Positions 1-7,973 of a stretch of DNA of 64,000 nt are shown here, piece by piece. A model generated the notes under the pieces. It ran no database searches and was not told the origin of the DNA. It was given only the letters and a program-made list of their open reading frames with translations. A program made the translations under genes and the position numbers. Every line of letters starts with the position of its first letter. Within the stretch, counting starts at the first letter, position 1. This DNA is from SSF14 sp037045585 (GTDB taxonomy: Bacteria > Actinomycetota > Acidimicrobiia > Acidimicrobiales > Microtrichaceae): contig JBAOIR010000090.1 in NCBI GenBank assembly GCA_037045585.1, positions 56,002 through 120,001 of the forward strand, given 5' to 3'.

Positions 1-804
1 TGGGCCGACAGTCAGGGCGGCCTGGCGACGTTCGGAGCGCTCGTGCGCCGCCTGGCCGGTGAACCGGGCGACCTCTCGATCGCGGCCGGCGACCTCGTCG
101 ACGAGGGCGCGTCGCCCGCGGCGTGGTCGCGGTTCCGCGACGTCCTCGCGCCGCTGGTGGCCACCACACCGCTGGCGCTCGTGGCCGGCAACCACGACTA
201 CGACGGCTACTACGACACACTGCGTGCCGACGGCTACCTGCGGGTCGTCCGTCCGCACGCGCCGGAGCCGTGGTTCGCCTGGTCGTGCGGCGCGGCGCGG
301 TTCCTGGCGATCGACGCCAACACGGAGTTCCCGATCGGCATCGACGCCGCGTCGGCGCAAGGGCGCTGGATCGTCCGCGAATCGGCGGCGCCGGCGTGGC
401 GCGACGCGGCGTGGCGGGTGCTCGTCGTGCATCAGCCGCCATGGTCGCGGTCGTGGGCCGGCTACGACGGCGACGAGCGCGTGCGGCGGTGGGTGCGGTT
501 CCTCGCCGGCCGCGGGCTCGACCTCGTCATCGCCGGGCACAGTCACGCCTACGAGCGGCTCGAGCGCACGGTGGGCACGCGGGCGGTGCAGGTGCTCATC
601 ACCGGTGGCGCGGGTGGCGCCCTCGAAGACGCCGCGGCGAATCGCCTCGACGGCGACGGGGGCGACCGCGTCGTCGTGCGCCATCACTACGTGCGGGCCG
701 CGGCCGCGCCGGACGCGCTGTCGTGGGAGGCCGTGGATCTCGACGGGCGCGTGTTCGACCGTGTCGCGCTGCCGCGACGTCGCGGACCAGGGCTGCGGGA
801 TTGA
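1..804 (+). CDS. Calcineurin-like metallophosphoesterase (5' partial)
   Basis: The frame is open from base 1 and begins WADSQGG, so the N-terminus lies outside the window. Metallophosphoesterase motifs occur in order: AAGDLVDEG (metal-bridging Asp), VAGNHDYDG, the His of VVHQPPW, and AGHSHAYERL near residue 180. This arrangement resembles purple acid phosphatase-like enzymes that hydrolyse phosphoesters with two metal ions. The first motif is degenerate in what remains (DSQ rather than DxH). The codons run unbroken to the TGA, unlike the damaged genes further right. The substrate cannot be told from the sequence. Confidence 0.85.
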   Translation, partial: WADSQGGLATFGALVRRLAGEPGDLSIAAGDLVDEGASPAAWSRFRDVLAPLVATTPLALVAGNHDYDGYYDTLRADGYLRVVRPHAPEPWFAWSCGAARFLAIDANTEFPIGIDAASAQGRWIVRESAAPAWRDAAWRVLVVHQPPWSRSWAGYDGDERVRRWVRFLAGRGLDLVIAGHSHAYERLERTVGTRAVQVLITGGAGGALEDAAANRLDGDGGDRVVVRHHYVRAAAAPDALSWEAVDLDGRVFDRVALPRRRGPGLRD

Positions 805-902
805 CGCGGACGCCACACCGCGGTCACGGCGTCTTCACGGCGGCTGCCTAGAGTGCCGTCGACCTGCGTGACGCAGGCCCACTTCATCGGGAGTCCACAT
901 CC

Positions 903-2093
903 ATGAACCGAACGCCTGTCGTTGCCGCCCTGGCCGTGCTGCTGGCGGCCCCTCTGCTCTCGGCCGGTGATGGCCGCGAGCACGTCGCCGATCGCCCGGC
1001 TCCGCTGGTGCTCGGCCACCGCGGCGCCACCGGCTATCTGCCCGAGCACACGCTGGCGTCGTACGCCCTGGCGATCGAACAGGGGGCGGACTTCATCGAG
1101 CCCGACCTGGTCTCCACGAAGGACGGCGTGCTGGTCGCGCGTCACGAAGTGGACATCACCGGCACGACCGACGTGGCCGACCATCCCGAGTTCGCCTCGC
1201 GCCGGACGACCAAGACCATCGACGGCATCACGAGCACCGGCTGGTTCGCCGACGATTTCACGCTGGCCGAGATCCGCACCCTGCGCGCCGTGCAGCGGCT
1301 GGGGTTCCGGCCCCAGCAGTACAACGGCCTCTACAAGATTCCGACGTTCGCTGAGGTCATCGAGCTCGCGCAGGCCGCGCGCCGCGCCAAGGGTCGCGTC
1401 GTCGGGGTGTATCCGGAGACGAAGCACCCGACGTATCACCAGTCGGTCGGCCTCCCGCTCGAGCGCAAGGTCGTGAGCGTCCTGCAGCGCTACGGGTGGA
1501 ATCACCGGTCGGCGCCGGTGTTCATCCAGTCGTTCGAGGTCGCCAACCTCAAGTTCCTGAACCGGCTCACCTCGGTGCGCCTGGTGCAGCTGATCGACGC
1601 CAACGACGTGCGGCTCGATGGCTCGATCGACTCGGACGGCTACGGCCCGTACGACTTCGTGGCCGCCGGCGACCGGCGCACCTACGCGGACCTCGTGACG
1701 CCGGCCGGCCTTGCCGAGATCGCGACCTACGCCGACGGCCTGGGCCCGTGGAAGCGCTACATCATCGGCGGACGCGCGACCGATGCCAACCGCGACGGGC
1801 AGGCGGATGACGTCAACGGCGACGGTGCCGTCGACGATGCCGACCGGACGGCGACGCCCCCCACCTCGCTCCTCGCCGACGCGCACGCGGCCGGCCTGTT
1901 CGTGCACGCCTACACCTGGCGGAACGAAGCGCGCTACCTGCTGGCCGACTACGGCGACGACCCGGTGCAGGAGTACATCCACTTCTACTGCCTCGGGGTC
2001 GACGGGGTGTTCAGCGACAACCCCGACACCGCGATCACGGCGCGCACGCTGTTCCAGTTCACGCCCGCGGCGTGCCGTTCGGCCGTCCGCTGA
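903..2093 (+). CDS. glpQ: Secreted glycerophosphodiester phosphodiesterase
   Basis: A 396-residue protein of the GDPD family, which splits glycerophosphodiesters into an alcohol and glycerol 3-phosphate. A hydrophobic signal peptide (about residues 1-22) precedes the catalytic start LGHRGATGYLPEHT, where the HRG and PEHT motifs carry the catalytic His and a metal-binding Glu. FIEPDLVSTKDG and the following VARHE supply further metal ligands and the second His. ETKHPTYH near residue 165 is also typical of the periplasmic GlpQ type. Near residues 290-315 two Asp-rich EF-hand-like loops (DANRDGQADD, NGDGAVDDAD) are inserted in the barrel. The ATG at 903 follows a GGGAG-type site. The gene is convergent with lepB. 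Confidence 0.9.
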   Translation: MNRTPVVAALAVLLAAPLLSAGDGREHVADRPAPLVLGHRGATGYLPEHTLASYALAIEQGADFIEPDLVSTKDGVLVARHEVDITGTTDVADHPEFASRRTTKTIDGITSTGWFADDFTLAEIRTLRAVQRLGFRPQQYNGLYKIPTFAEVIELAQAARRAKGRVVGVYPETKHPTYHQSVGLPLERKVVSVLQRYGWNHRSAPVFIQSFEVANLKFLNRLTSVRLVQLIDANDVRLDGSIDSDGYGPYDFVAAGDRRTYADLVTPAGLAEIATYADGLGPWKRYIIGGRATDANRDGQADDVNGDGAVDDADRTATPPTSLLADAHAAGLFVHAYTWRNEARYLLADYGDDPVQEYIHFYCLGVDGVFSDNPDTAITARTLFQFTPAACRSAVR

Positions 2094-2105
2094 CCCTCCG
2101 TACGT

Positions 2106-2136
2106 GACGAAGGCGGGCTCCACGCCCGCCTTCGTC
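2106..2136. terminator. Bidirectional hairpin between glpQ and lepB
   Basis: A perfect 13-bp stem (gacgaaggcgggc, 2106-2118, pairing with 2124-2136) with a 5-nt loop lies 12 bp after the glpQ stop and about 40 bp from the lepB stop. There is no strong T tract on either strand. It probably ends transcription from both convergent genes. Confidence 0.7.
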
Positions 2137-2178
2137 GCATCGACATCCGCCGTCGCTCGGCGGGCCGCCGCCGCGCCG

Positions 2179-2889
2179 TCAGAAGATGTGCGCCTGCGGC
2201 ACCGGCCACCACCGCACCTGGACTTTGCCGACGATGTAGCGCTTCGGCACGAACCCGAAGTGACGGCTGTCCTGGCTGTTGTTCCGGTGATCGCCCATCA
2301 CGAAGTAGTGGCCCTGCGGAATCACCTGCGGGCCCCAGTCGTCGTGGCTCTGGTACTCGGGCGGCACGAAGTCGGCGGCCATCGGCACGTCGTTCACGTA
2401 GACGCGCCCGTCGACGATGCGCACCTGATCGCCTTCCTCGGCGATCACGCGCTTCACGAACATCTTGTCGGGGTCGAGCGGGTAGTAGAGCATCACGATG
2501 TCGCCGCGGCGCGGCGACGAGATGCGATAGACGAGCTTGTTGACGATCAGGCGGTCCTGGTCGTCGAGCGTCGGGGCCATGCTGAGCCCTTCGACCCGCG
2601 CCACCTGGAACACGAAGGTGACGATGACCACGGCGTACAGGGCCGCCGAGGCCAGCGTCTTGATCCAGGCCCAGAACTCTTCCTGCCACGCGGCCAGCCG
2701 ATCGGCCGAGCTGGCGACGGGGGCCGGTTGGGGCTGCGCGAAGCCGAACTGTGGCGGGGGGGCGTCGAACCCGCTCAGCGGCACGGCGGTGCGGGCCTCG
2801 ATGGGGGCCTCCGGGGCCTCGGGAACCGCCGGCGCCACGGGCACGGACGGCGGAACGGGCTGGTCGGAACTGGCGTCGGGCTGATCCAC
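2179..2889 (-). CDS. lepB: Signal peptidase I
   Basis: A 236-residue type I leader peptidase that cleaves signal peptides from exported proteins outside the membrane. The N-terminus is a long Pro/Ala-rich cytoplasmic stretch (about residues 1-60), followed by one membrane segment (LYAVVIVTFVFQV). The nucleophile Ser is in GLSMAPTL, the general-base Lys in MFVKRVIAEEGD, and box E is GHYFVMGDHRNNSQDSRHFG. The GTG at 2889 is chosen because a GGAG site sits 8 nt upstream; the open frame extends much further but that part looks like antisense noise over nuoI. It is divergent from nuoI, with about 170 bp between the starts. Confidence 0.9.
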   Translation of the reverse strand: MDQPDASSDQPVPPSVPVAPAVPEAPEAPIEARTAVPLSGFDAPPPQFGFAQPQPAPVASSADRLAAWQEEFWAWIKTLASAALYAVVIVTFVFQVARVEGLSMAPTLDDQDRLIVNKLVYRISSPRRGDIVMLYYPLDPDKMFVKRVIAEEGDQVRIVDGRVYVNDVPMAADFVPPEYQSHDDWGPQVIPQGHYFVMGDHRNNSQDSRHFGFVPKRYIVGKVQVRWWPVPQAHIF

Positions 2890-3060
2890 AGACGGGACTC
2901 CTGCACCTGAATACGGCCGGAGGGGCCCGGACGTTTCGCCCGCCCCCGGAATCCCATGGTAACCGAACGGGCGTCCGGCACCCGGCCCGGCGCACAGGCC
3001 TGCACGCGATGCTACAATCGCAGGGTTTGCGGGGCCCTGCCGGTCCCGCCAGGGGAGATC

Positions 3061-3475
3061 ATGCTTCGCCCGCTGATCAACGGCTTTGCGCTCACGTTCA
3101 AGCACCTGTTCCGGAAGCCCATCACGGTGGACTACCCGAACCAGAAGTTCCCCATGTTTCCGCGCTACCGCGGCAAACAGGTGCTGATGCGCGACGAGTT
3201 CGGCATGGAGAAGTGCGTGGCGTGCGGGCTGTGCTCGGTGGCCTGCCCGGCCGACGCGATCTACCTCGAAGCGGCGGAGAACGACGGCACGGTCATGGCC
3301 GGCCCGCGTTATGCCGCGGTGTACCAGATCCACAAGACGCGCTGCATCTTCTGCGGCTACTGCGAAGAAGCCTGCCCGGTGTCGGCCATCTTCATGGGCA
3401 AGGACTACGAGCTGGCGGTCTACAGCAAGGAAGACTTCGTGTGGGACAAGACGGAGCTGCTCGTGCCGGCGCCCG
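3061..3475 (+). CDS. nuoI: NADH-quinone oxidoreductase subunit I, 3' end replaced
   Basis: The ATG at 3061 follows AGGGGAG. The product begins MLRPLINGFALTFKHLFRKP and carries two 8-Fe ferredoxin motifs, CVACGLCSVACP and CIFCGYCEEACP, which bind clusters N6a and N6b in the peripheral arm of complex I. Matching continues through SKEDFVWDKTELL. After VPAP the frame runs without a stop into AELCALRVENV, which belongs to a tyrosine recombinase, and closes at 3534. The true NuoI C-terminus is missing and the join falls at about 3470-3480. About 138 of an expected 150-170 residues are authentic. No other complex I gene is present, which supports an artificial or rearranged junction. Confidence 0.85.
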
Positions 3476-3911
3476 CCGCTGAGTTGTGCGCGCTCCGTGT
3501 AGAGAACGTGGGGACCTGGCCACTGGTCATGTGAAGGTCATCGATGGCAAGGGTGGAAAGGATCGCACGCTGATCATGGGTAAAAGCTGCAAGGCGGCCC
3601 TGTGGCGCTACTTGATGCAGCGGCCAGAAACCTCCTTCCCGACCCTCTTTGTGAGTGAGAGGGGCAAACCACTGCATCGCACGATCTTGGGGAGGCAGAT
3701 CAGGATTATCGGTGAACGCGCTGGCGTTGAACCCTGCTATCCCCACCACTTTCGTCACACGTTTGCCGTGATGTACCTACGGGCGGGAGGCGATGCCTAC
3801 AGTCTCCAGTTCCTACTGGGACACACCGACATGGCAGTCACCAAGCAATACGTGAAGCTGGCGGCAGTCGATGTGAGTGAGTTGTACAGATCGCCCCTGG
3901 ATCGCTTGTAG
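3476..3911 (+). pseudogene. Tyrosine recombinase, C-terminal catalytic fragment
   Basis: This is the catalytic half of a phage-type/XerD-like integrase. The fragment starts in the nuoI frame with AELCALRVENV, shifts by one base within the gggg run at about 3514, and continues as DLATGHVKVIDGKGGKDRT (the beta-hairpin Lys). It then has HHFRHTFA (HxxR), LGHTDMA (second His region) and the nucleophile Tyr in VTKQYVKLA. The first catalytic Arg, expected two or three residues before AEL, is lost at the junction, and the DNA-binding N-terminal domain is absent. As given it cannot be an active recombinase. Confidence 0.85.
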
Positions 3912-3953
3912 CATCGCCGTAACGCTCTTCAATCTCCCTAACCGCAAGACTAT

Positions 3954-3997
3954 GGCGGTGTCCGTTGAGAGGCATCAGCGTTTCGATGGACACCGCC
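3954..3997. other. Inverted repeat after the recombinase fragment
   Basis: A perfect 10-bp inverted repeat (ggcggtgtcc at 3954-3963, ggacaccgcc at 3988-3997) is separated by 24 nt and begins 43 bp after the recombinase stop. It could be a terminator or part of an attachment site. No matching copy was noticed near the right end of the block. Confidence 0.4.
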
Positions 3998-4006
3998 TAG
4001 CCTTAT

Positions 4007-4357
4007 TTGACCGACCCCGACAACACGCGCTTCTTGGATGAGATCATCCCCTTGTGGCCCAACATCGGCGGTGCACGTGAGTTTGCATCGAAGCAGGTGG
4101 AAGCGATCCTGCGGCGCATTGCTGACATTGCGCTAGACAAGCATCCACATGCAAGAGCCGCCGATGAGCTACGAGCCGGTAAGTTCCTGCTGGCGATTAC
4201 TGGCGTTCGAGCAAGCGATGTAGCTAGCCAGGAGCCGGTCAAAAGGATCTTATTAGCACCAGTCAATGTGAACGTCGTGATAGGCGCAATGCCAGCGACG
4301 TATCCTGACGTGATCGACGTGATCGATGGGGAAGCAAGGTTGATGATTGAGAGTTAA
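4007..4357 (+). CDS. Hypothetical protein
   Basis: A 116-residue open frame from a TTG codon (MTDPDNTRFLDEIIPLW) that I do not recognise. It is acidic at the start, predicted mostly helical in its first half (EFASKQVEAILRRIADIAL), and has no membrane segment or clear motif. No convincing ribosome-binding site is visible. Codon use looks protein-like, and it is the only open frame in the gap between the recombinase fragment and the convergent DUF1566 gene. It may be a partial or decayed gene of the mobile block. Confidence 0.4.
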   Translation: MTDPDNTRFLDEIIPLWPNIGGAREFASKQVEAILRRIADIALDKHPHARAADELRAGKFLLAITGVRASDVASQEPVKRILLAPVNVNVVIGAMPATYPDVIDVIDGEARLMIES

Positions 4358-4488
4358 GAAGCGCTAAGGCGCAATGGCAACACCAGTCCAACGTAGCCGT
4401 CACAGATATACACGTTGCCGTTAACCAAGGCAACAAAACAACAGGCTAGCCCAGTCAAAGCACTCGAAGCACCATCAGCACAGCATCA

Positions 4489-5185
4489 TTATCCGCCACG
4501 CACCGGCCACACCGACCAGGTGTAGTTCAACTCCTTAAACATGCCGACCACGGCACCATGGAACATATCCACGTACCAGGCGATCTCTGGGTTCATGTCG
4601 TAAGTGGTACTCGACCAGTAGGCGAGGGATTGGACGCCAGTGAATTGCTGAGGCCCAGAGTTGTAACAGTCAGTCCCGGGTGTGTTTGTCAGACTAGGTG
4701 CGTTTGCATAAGTGCAGCCCAACACCACGGCTCGCGCCATCGTCTCCTCCCACTCCGTCTTCGTCGGCAAACGCCAGTCGCCGGGTAAGGAGTTGTCCGT
4801 CAGGCCACAGAGACCTCCTTGTAGACCCGCCGCCGCATTGTTTGCAGCAACATAATACCCGGAGCCAGAACAGCTCGCGTCTTTGAGCCAGATCAGCCCT
4901 GTCACCGTGTCCGTCACCGTCCCGTTCCCACAGTCCACATAGCGATTGGCATTGTCAAAACAGGGCGGCGCCGCGTCGGCTGAATAGGTGCCCGTTTGTC
5001 CCCAGTGGCCGGGCAGCAAGTTGGATGTCCATCACATCGATGACGCCGTTTTGATCCATATCGCAAGCTGGATCGTAGGATGTGTCGGCGGCACATGGCC
5101 GGACGGTGGGTGCGGCTGCACTCGGCACGGTCACGACCAAGATGAGCACGATGACTAACAAGAGAACCGATAGCTGGGACTTCAT
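4489..5185 (-). CDS. Secreted dockerin-type protein with DUF1566 (Lcl) domain, frameshifted
   Basis: The ATG at 5185 follows a strong AGGAGG site 5 nt upstream. A signal peptide (MKSQLSVLLLVIVLILVV) leads into one dockerin-like calcium loop (DPACDMDQNGVIDVMDIQL). The frame then breaks at an extra G in ggg (5011-5013): the two paralogs to the right read xAGHWxxTGxF at the same point. In the other frame the protein continues GHWGQTGTY and then a DUF1566/Lcl C-terminal domain (GTVTDTVTGLIWLKD, WRLPTKTEWE, LAYWSSTTYD, WPVRGG). DUF1566 domains occur in secreted and lipoproteins of unknown or lectin-like function. Repaired length is about 231 residues. Confidence 0.75.
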
Positions 5186-5230
5186 GGGTGCCTCCTTACG
5201 GTAAGGGTTGATCCGACAGTCAGTAACCAT

Positions 5231-5321
5231 GTTAAACGAAAACCGGCGTGGTTTGTGACCAACGCCGGCTTCATGGTTTGTGGTAGTTGAAGCTACTGTG
5301 GGTTGACGAGCACCCACACCA
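5231..5321 (-). repeat. 91-bp direct repeat, copy 1 (3' end of surface gene plus terminator)
   Basis: Matches 6647-6737 over 91 bp with three mismatches. On the minus strand it spans the last codons (VWVLVNPQ-stop) and the downstream hairpin. The same 3' end follows two different repeat proteins, which indicates gene duplication. Confidence 0.85.
5239..5268 (-). terminator. Intrinsic terminator after second surface protein
   Basis: On the minus strand the stem ccggcgt/acgccgg (bases 5243-5249 with 5262-5268, extended by three pairs past a bulged base) is followed by ttttcgttt. It lies about 25 bp after the stop of the upstream gene. Confidence 0.65.
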
Positions 5322-6601
5322 TTCCGTTCTTGTAGCTGCTTCCAGTGCCGTGCCGAGCGTAGGGCCGCTTTCGTCCACCTTGACGCCTTCGACTTGCACA
5401 GTGCGCAGCGCACGGGCATGACCGGGCCTTTCCGCCACCGTAAGGCGTTGGCCGGCCTCGATGGACGCAGCATCGTCCACCTTAACTTGCGCCGCGCCCA
5501 ATACCGTGATCGCCACGTAGTCGCCGAGCCGGGCCGGGCCATCGACGCTGCGCAGTACGGATGGTGGCGTCTCGGAGCGTGCTTCACCTTCCGCCGGCTG
5601 CGGATGGCTGGGCTGCTGGGTGAAGGCCAGGTGGCTTTCGACAACGCCGACGACATTGGTGAACGTTCCACCCGCCAGGCGCACCAGCGGCGTGTGCACT
5701 GTGCTGCCGGGTATAGGATCGGCGACGCCCGACACGGCCACGATGTCGCCGGGAGTTAGGCTGTCCGGGCCGTTGACTTGGGCTACCAAGGAGAGGGAAT
5801 GGAGCAGCACGTTACTGCCGTGGATTGCATCGGGTGTGTAGAAGCCCCAGTTGCCACTGGCCTGGGCTGTGTTGGCGTATACGCCAGTATTGCCGGCCGA
5901 CTCCACTTTGACGCCATCGCCGCCCGCCGACCACGTACACGCCGTCGCCGCCCGTAAGGTACACGGACACGCCGTCGCCGACCGCCGAAGCCCACGAACA
6001 AGCCGGCCAATCCCGCCGAGGCCACGGACACGCCGTCGAAGGCCGCCGAGCTCACATACACGCCGTTGTAGTCCGCACGGCCGACGAACAGGCCGTTACC
6101 CTGGGCACCCGCGACCTCGAAGCCGTTCGGATCAGCAGAGACCTGGCTGGATGACGGACTGCCCGCGGTGACCACCAAGACACCGTCCTTGTCTGCGTGT
6201 TGGACAGCCAGCCCGTAGTACCCCGCCGTGCCCACGTAAATGCCGTCGATAGCGGCCGAAGTCACGGCGAGGCCATGGCCAGTGCTGTTGCTCAGTAATA
6301 GCGGCGTGTAGTCCGGCGCGCCGAACGCCCCCTGAATTTTCATCGGATTGTTGCTGCCCGTCCACGTCTGCCCAAGGTGATTGTGATTGTTGTCGCTGAC
6401 AAAGGCGCCGGTTCGGTTCCAGTGGCCGGCGGTGAGTTGCACGTCGAGGATAGTGATTGCGCCGTCTTGATTGACATCGCAGGCAGGATTGTAGCTTGCA
6501 CCAGGGGTGCAGGGGCTGGCCATGGGTGCAGCCGCGATGGGTGTGGCTGCGAGAACCGTCAAAACGATTACCAACACGAGCACGGATAGCTTGGACTTCA
6601 T
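5293..6601 (-). CDS. Secreted dockerin-type repeat protein (paralog 2), frameshifted
   Basis: The ATG at 6601 follows AAGGAG with 7-nt spacing. A signal peptide (MKSKLSVLVLVIVLTVLA) and one dockerin-like loop (NPACDVNQDGAITILDVQL) are followed by TAGHWNRTGAF and then about 15 short units of 10-11 residues of the type SAAFDGVSVASAG, in a beta-helix-like periodicity. A C-terminal globular part has PGDIVAVSGVADP and RLGDYVAITVLG. The frame breaks at about 5985, 5922 and 5342; with these repaired it ends VWVLVNPQ-stop at 5293. Partner and role are unknown; the design suggests an exported surface or cohesin-bound protein. Repaired length is about 435 residues. Confidence 0.7.
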
Positions 6602-6646
6602 AGATGTCTCCTTTCGGTAAGGGCTTGAACAGCCAGTCGTACCTAC

Positions 6647-6737
6647 GTTAAACGAAAACCGGCGTGGTTTGTGACCAACGCCGGCTTCATGGTTTGTGGT
6701 AGAGGAAACTACTGTGGGTTGACGAGCACCCACACCA
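6647..6737 (-). repeat. 91-bp direct repeat, copy 2
   Basis: Second copy of the repeat at 5231-5321 (three mismatches, at 6702-6708). It covers the end of paralog 3 and includes a terminator-like hairpin (6659-6665 with 6678-6684, then ttttcgttt on the minus strand). Confidence 0.85.
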
Positions 6738-7973
6738 AGCCGTCCTTTGCAGCGTCCAAGGCAATTCCCAAGCTTGAGCCACCTTCGTCCAAGGTGACAC
6801 CTTCCACCATCACGCGATGCATCGCGCACCGCCCTGGCATCGTTCACGGTAACGCGCTGGCCGAGTTGCACGTCAGGCGCTGCCTTCATCTGTACCGGGC
6901 CGTAGATCACTACCGACAGAAATTCGCCCGGCCCGGCCGCTTGGCCAGTGCGCGGCACTAGGGTGGTAGTGCTATCCTCGTGGCTCGTGTAAGGCTCAGC
7001 GCGACCGCTGACAACGCCCAACAGCGGCTGCCCGGCGTGGCATGGCGCACCTGCATCAGCACTTCTACCCGGTCGAAGGAACTGGCTGCGATCCCATCCA
7101 TCGCCACAATGTCGCCGGGGTGCAAGGCTTCATTGCCCGTGTTGACGGCCATTTGAGCGATACGGCAGCCCGTGCAGTTTCCTGTGACGTTGATGTCGCC
7201 TGCGAAGTACCCCGCCCAGTTGGTGGCAGCACGTATCCACACGCCCGAGTCGCCGGCGTCGTAGGCATAGAACGCGTTGGTGCCGGAGCCGTCGCTGCGG
7301 AAGGCAGCGCGGTCGGCAAGCACCACCTTGACGCCGTAGTCCTCCGCGTGACCTACCTCGAAACCATTGTTATTGTCGAGGTCGTCCAGGCCGATTGACG
7401 CACTACCTGCGCGTTTGACCGCGAAATCCGTCTTGGCCCGCCTCGAACACGGACACGCCGTTGTAGCCCGCCGAGCCCACGGACACGCCGTGTGTGCCCG
7501 CCTCGAACACGGACACGCCGTAAGTGCCCGCAAAGCCCACGGACACGCCGATGTTGTCCGCCGAGCCCACGGACACGCCGTTGTAGCCCGCCGACCCCAC
7601 GGACACGCCGTGTGCCCGCCGAGTCCACGCGTACGCCATGGCCAGTGCTGTTGCTCAGTAACAGCGGCGTGTAGTCCGGCGCGCCGAACGCCCCCTGGTT
7701 CTTGAGTGGGTTGTTGCTGCCCGTCCACGTCTGGCCCAGGTGGTTGTGGTTGTTGTCGCTGGTGAAGGCACCGGTTTGGTTCCAGTGGCCTGCGGTGAGT
7801 TGGATGTCCGTCACAGTGATCTGTCCGTCCTGGTTGGCATCACAGGCTGGATCATAGGCCGTCCCTGGCGCACAGGGGCCGGCCACGAAGTCCCGGAGCG
7901 CAGCGGAGTGGAGTGGTGTTGCGCCTGCTGCAACTGTTAGCATCGCCAAGCGGATCGCTGACCTTCTCGGCAT
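6709..7973 (-). CDS. Secreted dockerin-type repeat protein (paralog 3), frameshifted
   Basis: The start is placed at 7973 (MPRRSAIRLAML, a plausible signal peptide); 7943 is an alternative. A dockerin-like loop (DPACDANQDGQITVTDIQL) and TAGHWNQTGAF precede SDNNHNHLGQTWTGSNNP, a stretch almost identical to paralog 2. A run of 10-residue repeats (GVSVGSAGYN type) follows, then a globular end with NWAGYFAGDINVTG and LHPGDIVAMDGI, and VWVLVNPQ-stop. Frames break at about 7618, 7420, 7030 and 6825. The signal sequence differs from those of the other two paralogs although the dockerin segment is shared. Repaired length is about 420 residues. Confidence 0.65.
7441..7620 (-). repeat. Six-unit 30-bp coding tandem repeat
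   Basis: The core ggacacgccg recurs exactly every 30 bp at 7451, 7481, 7511, 7541, 7571 and 7601. Each unit encodes ten residues of the type GVSVGSAGYN in paralog 3. The last unit lacks two bases (tgtg instead of tgtgtg), which breaks the frame. A degenerate seventh unit follows. Confidence 0.9.

Noticed and set aside
687..2123. 478-residue minus-strand open frame opposite glpQ
   Set aside because: glpQ has a full set of motifs on the plus strand; this frame has none.
7441..7620. Possible CRISPR array (30-bp periodic repeats)
   Set aside because: The units are contiguous with no spacers, and they encode in-frame ten-residue protein repeats.
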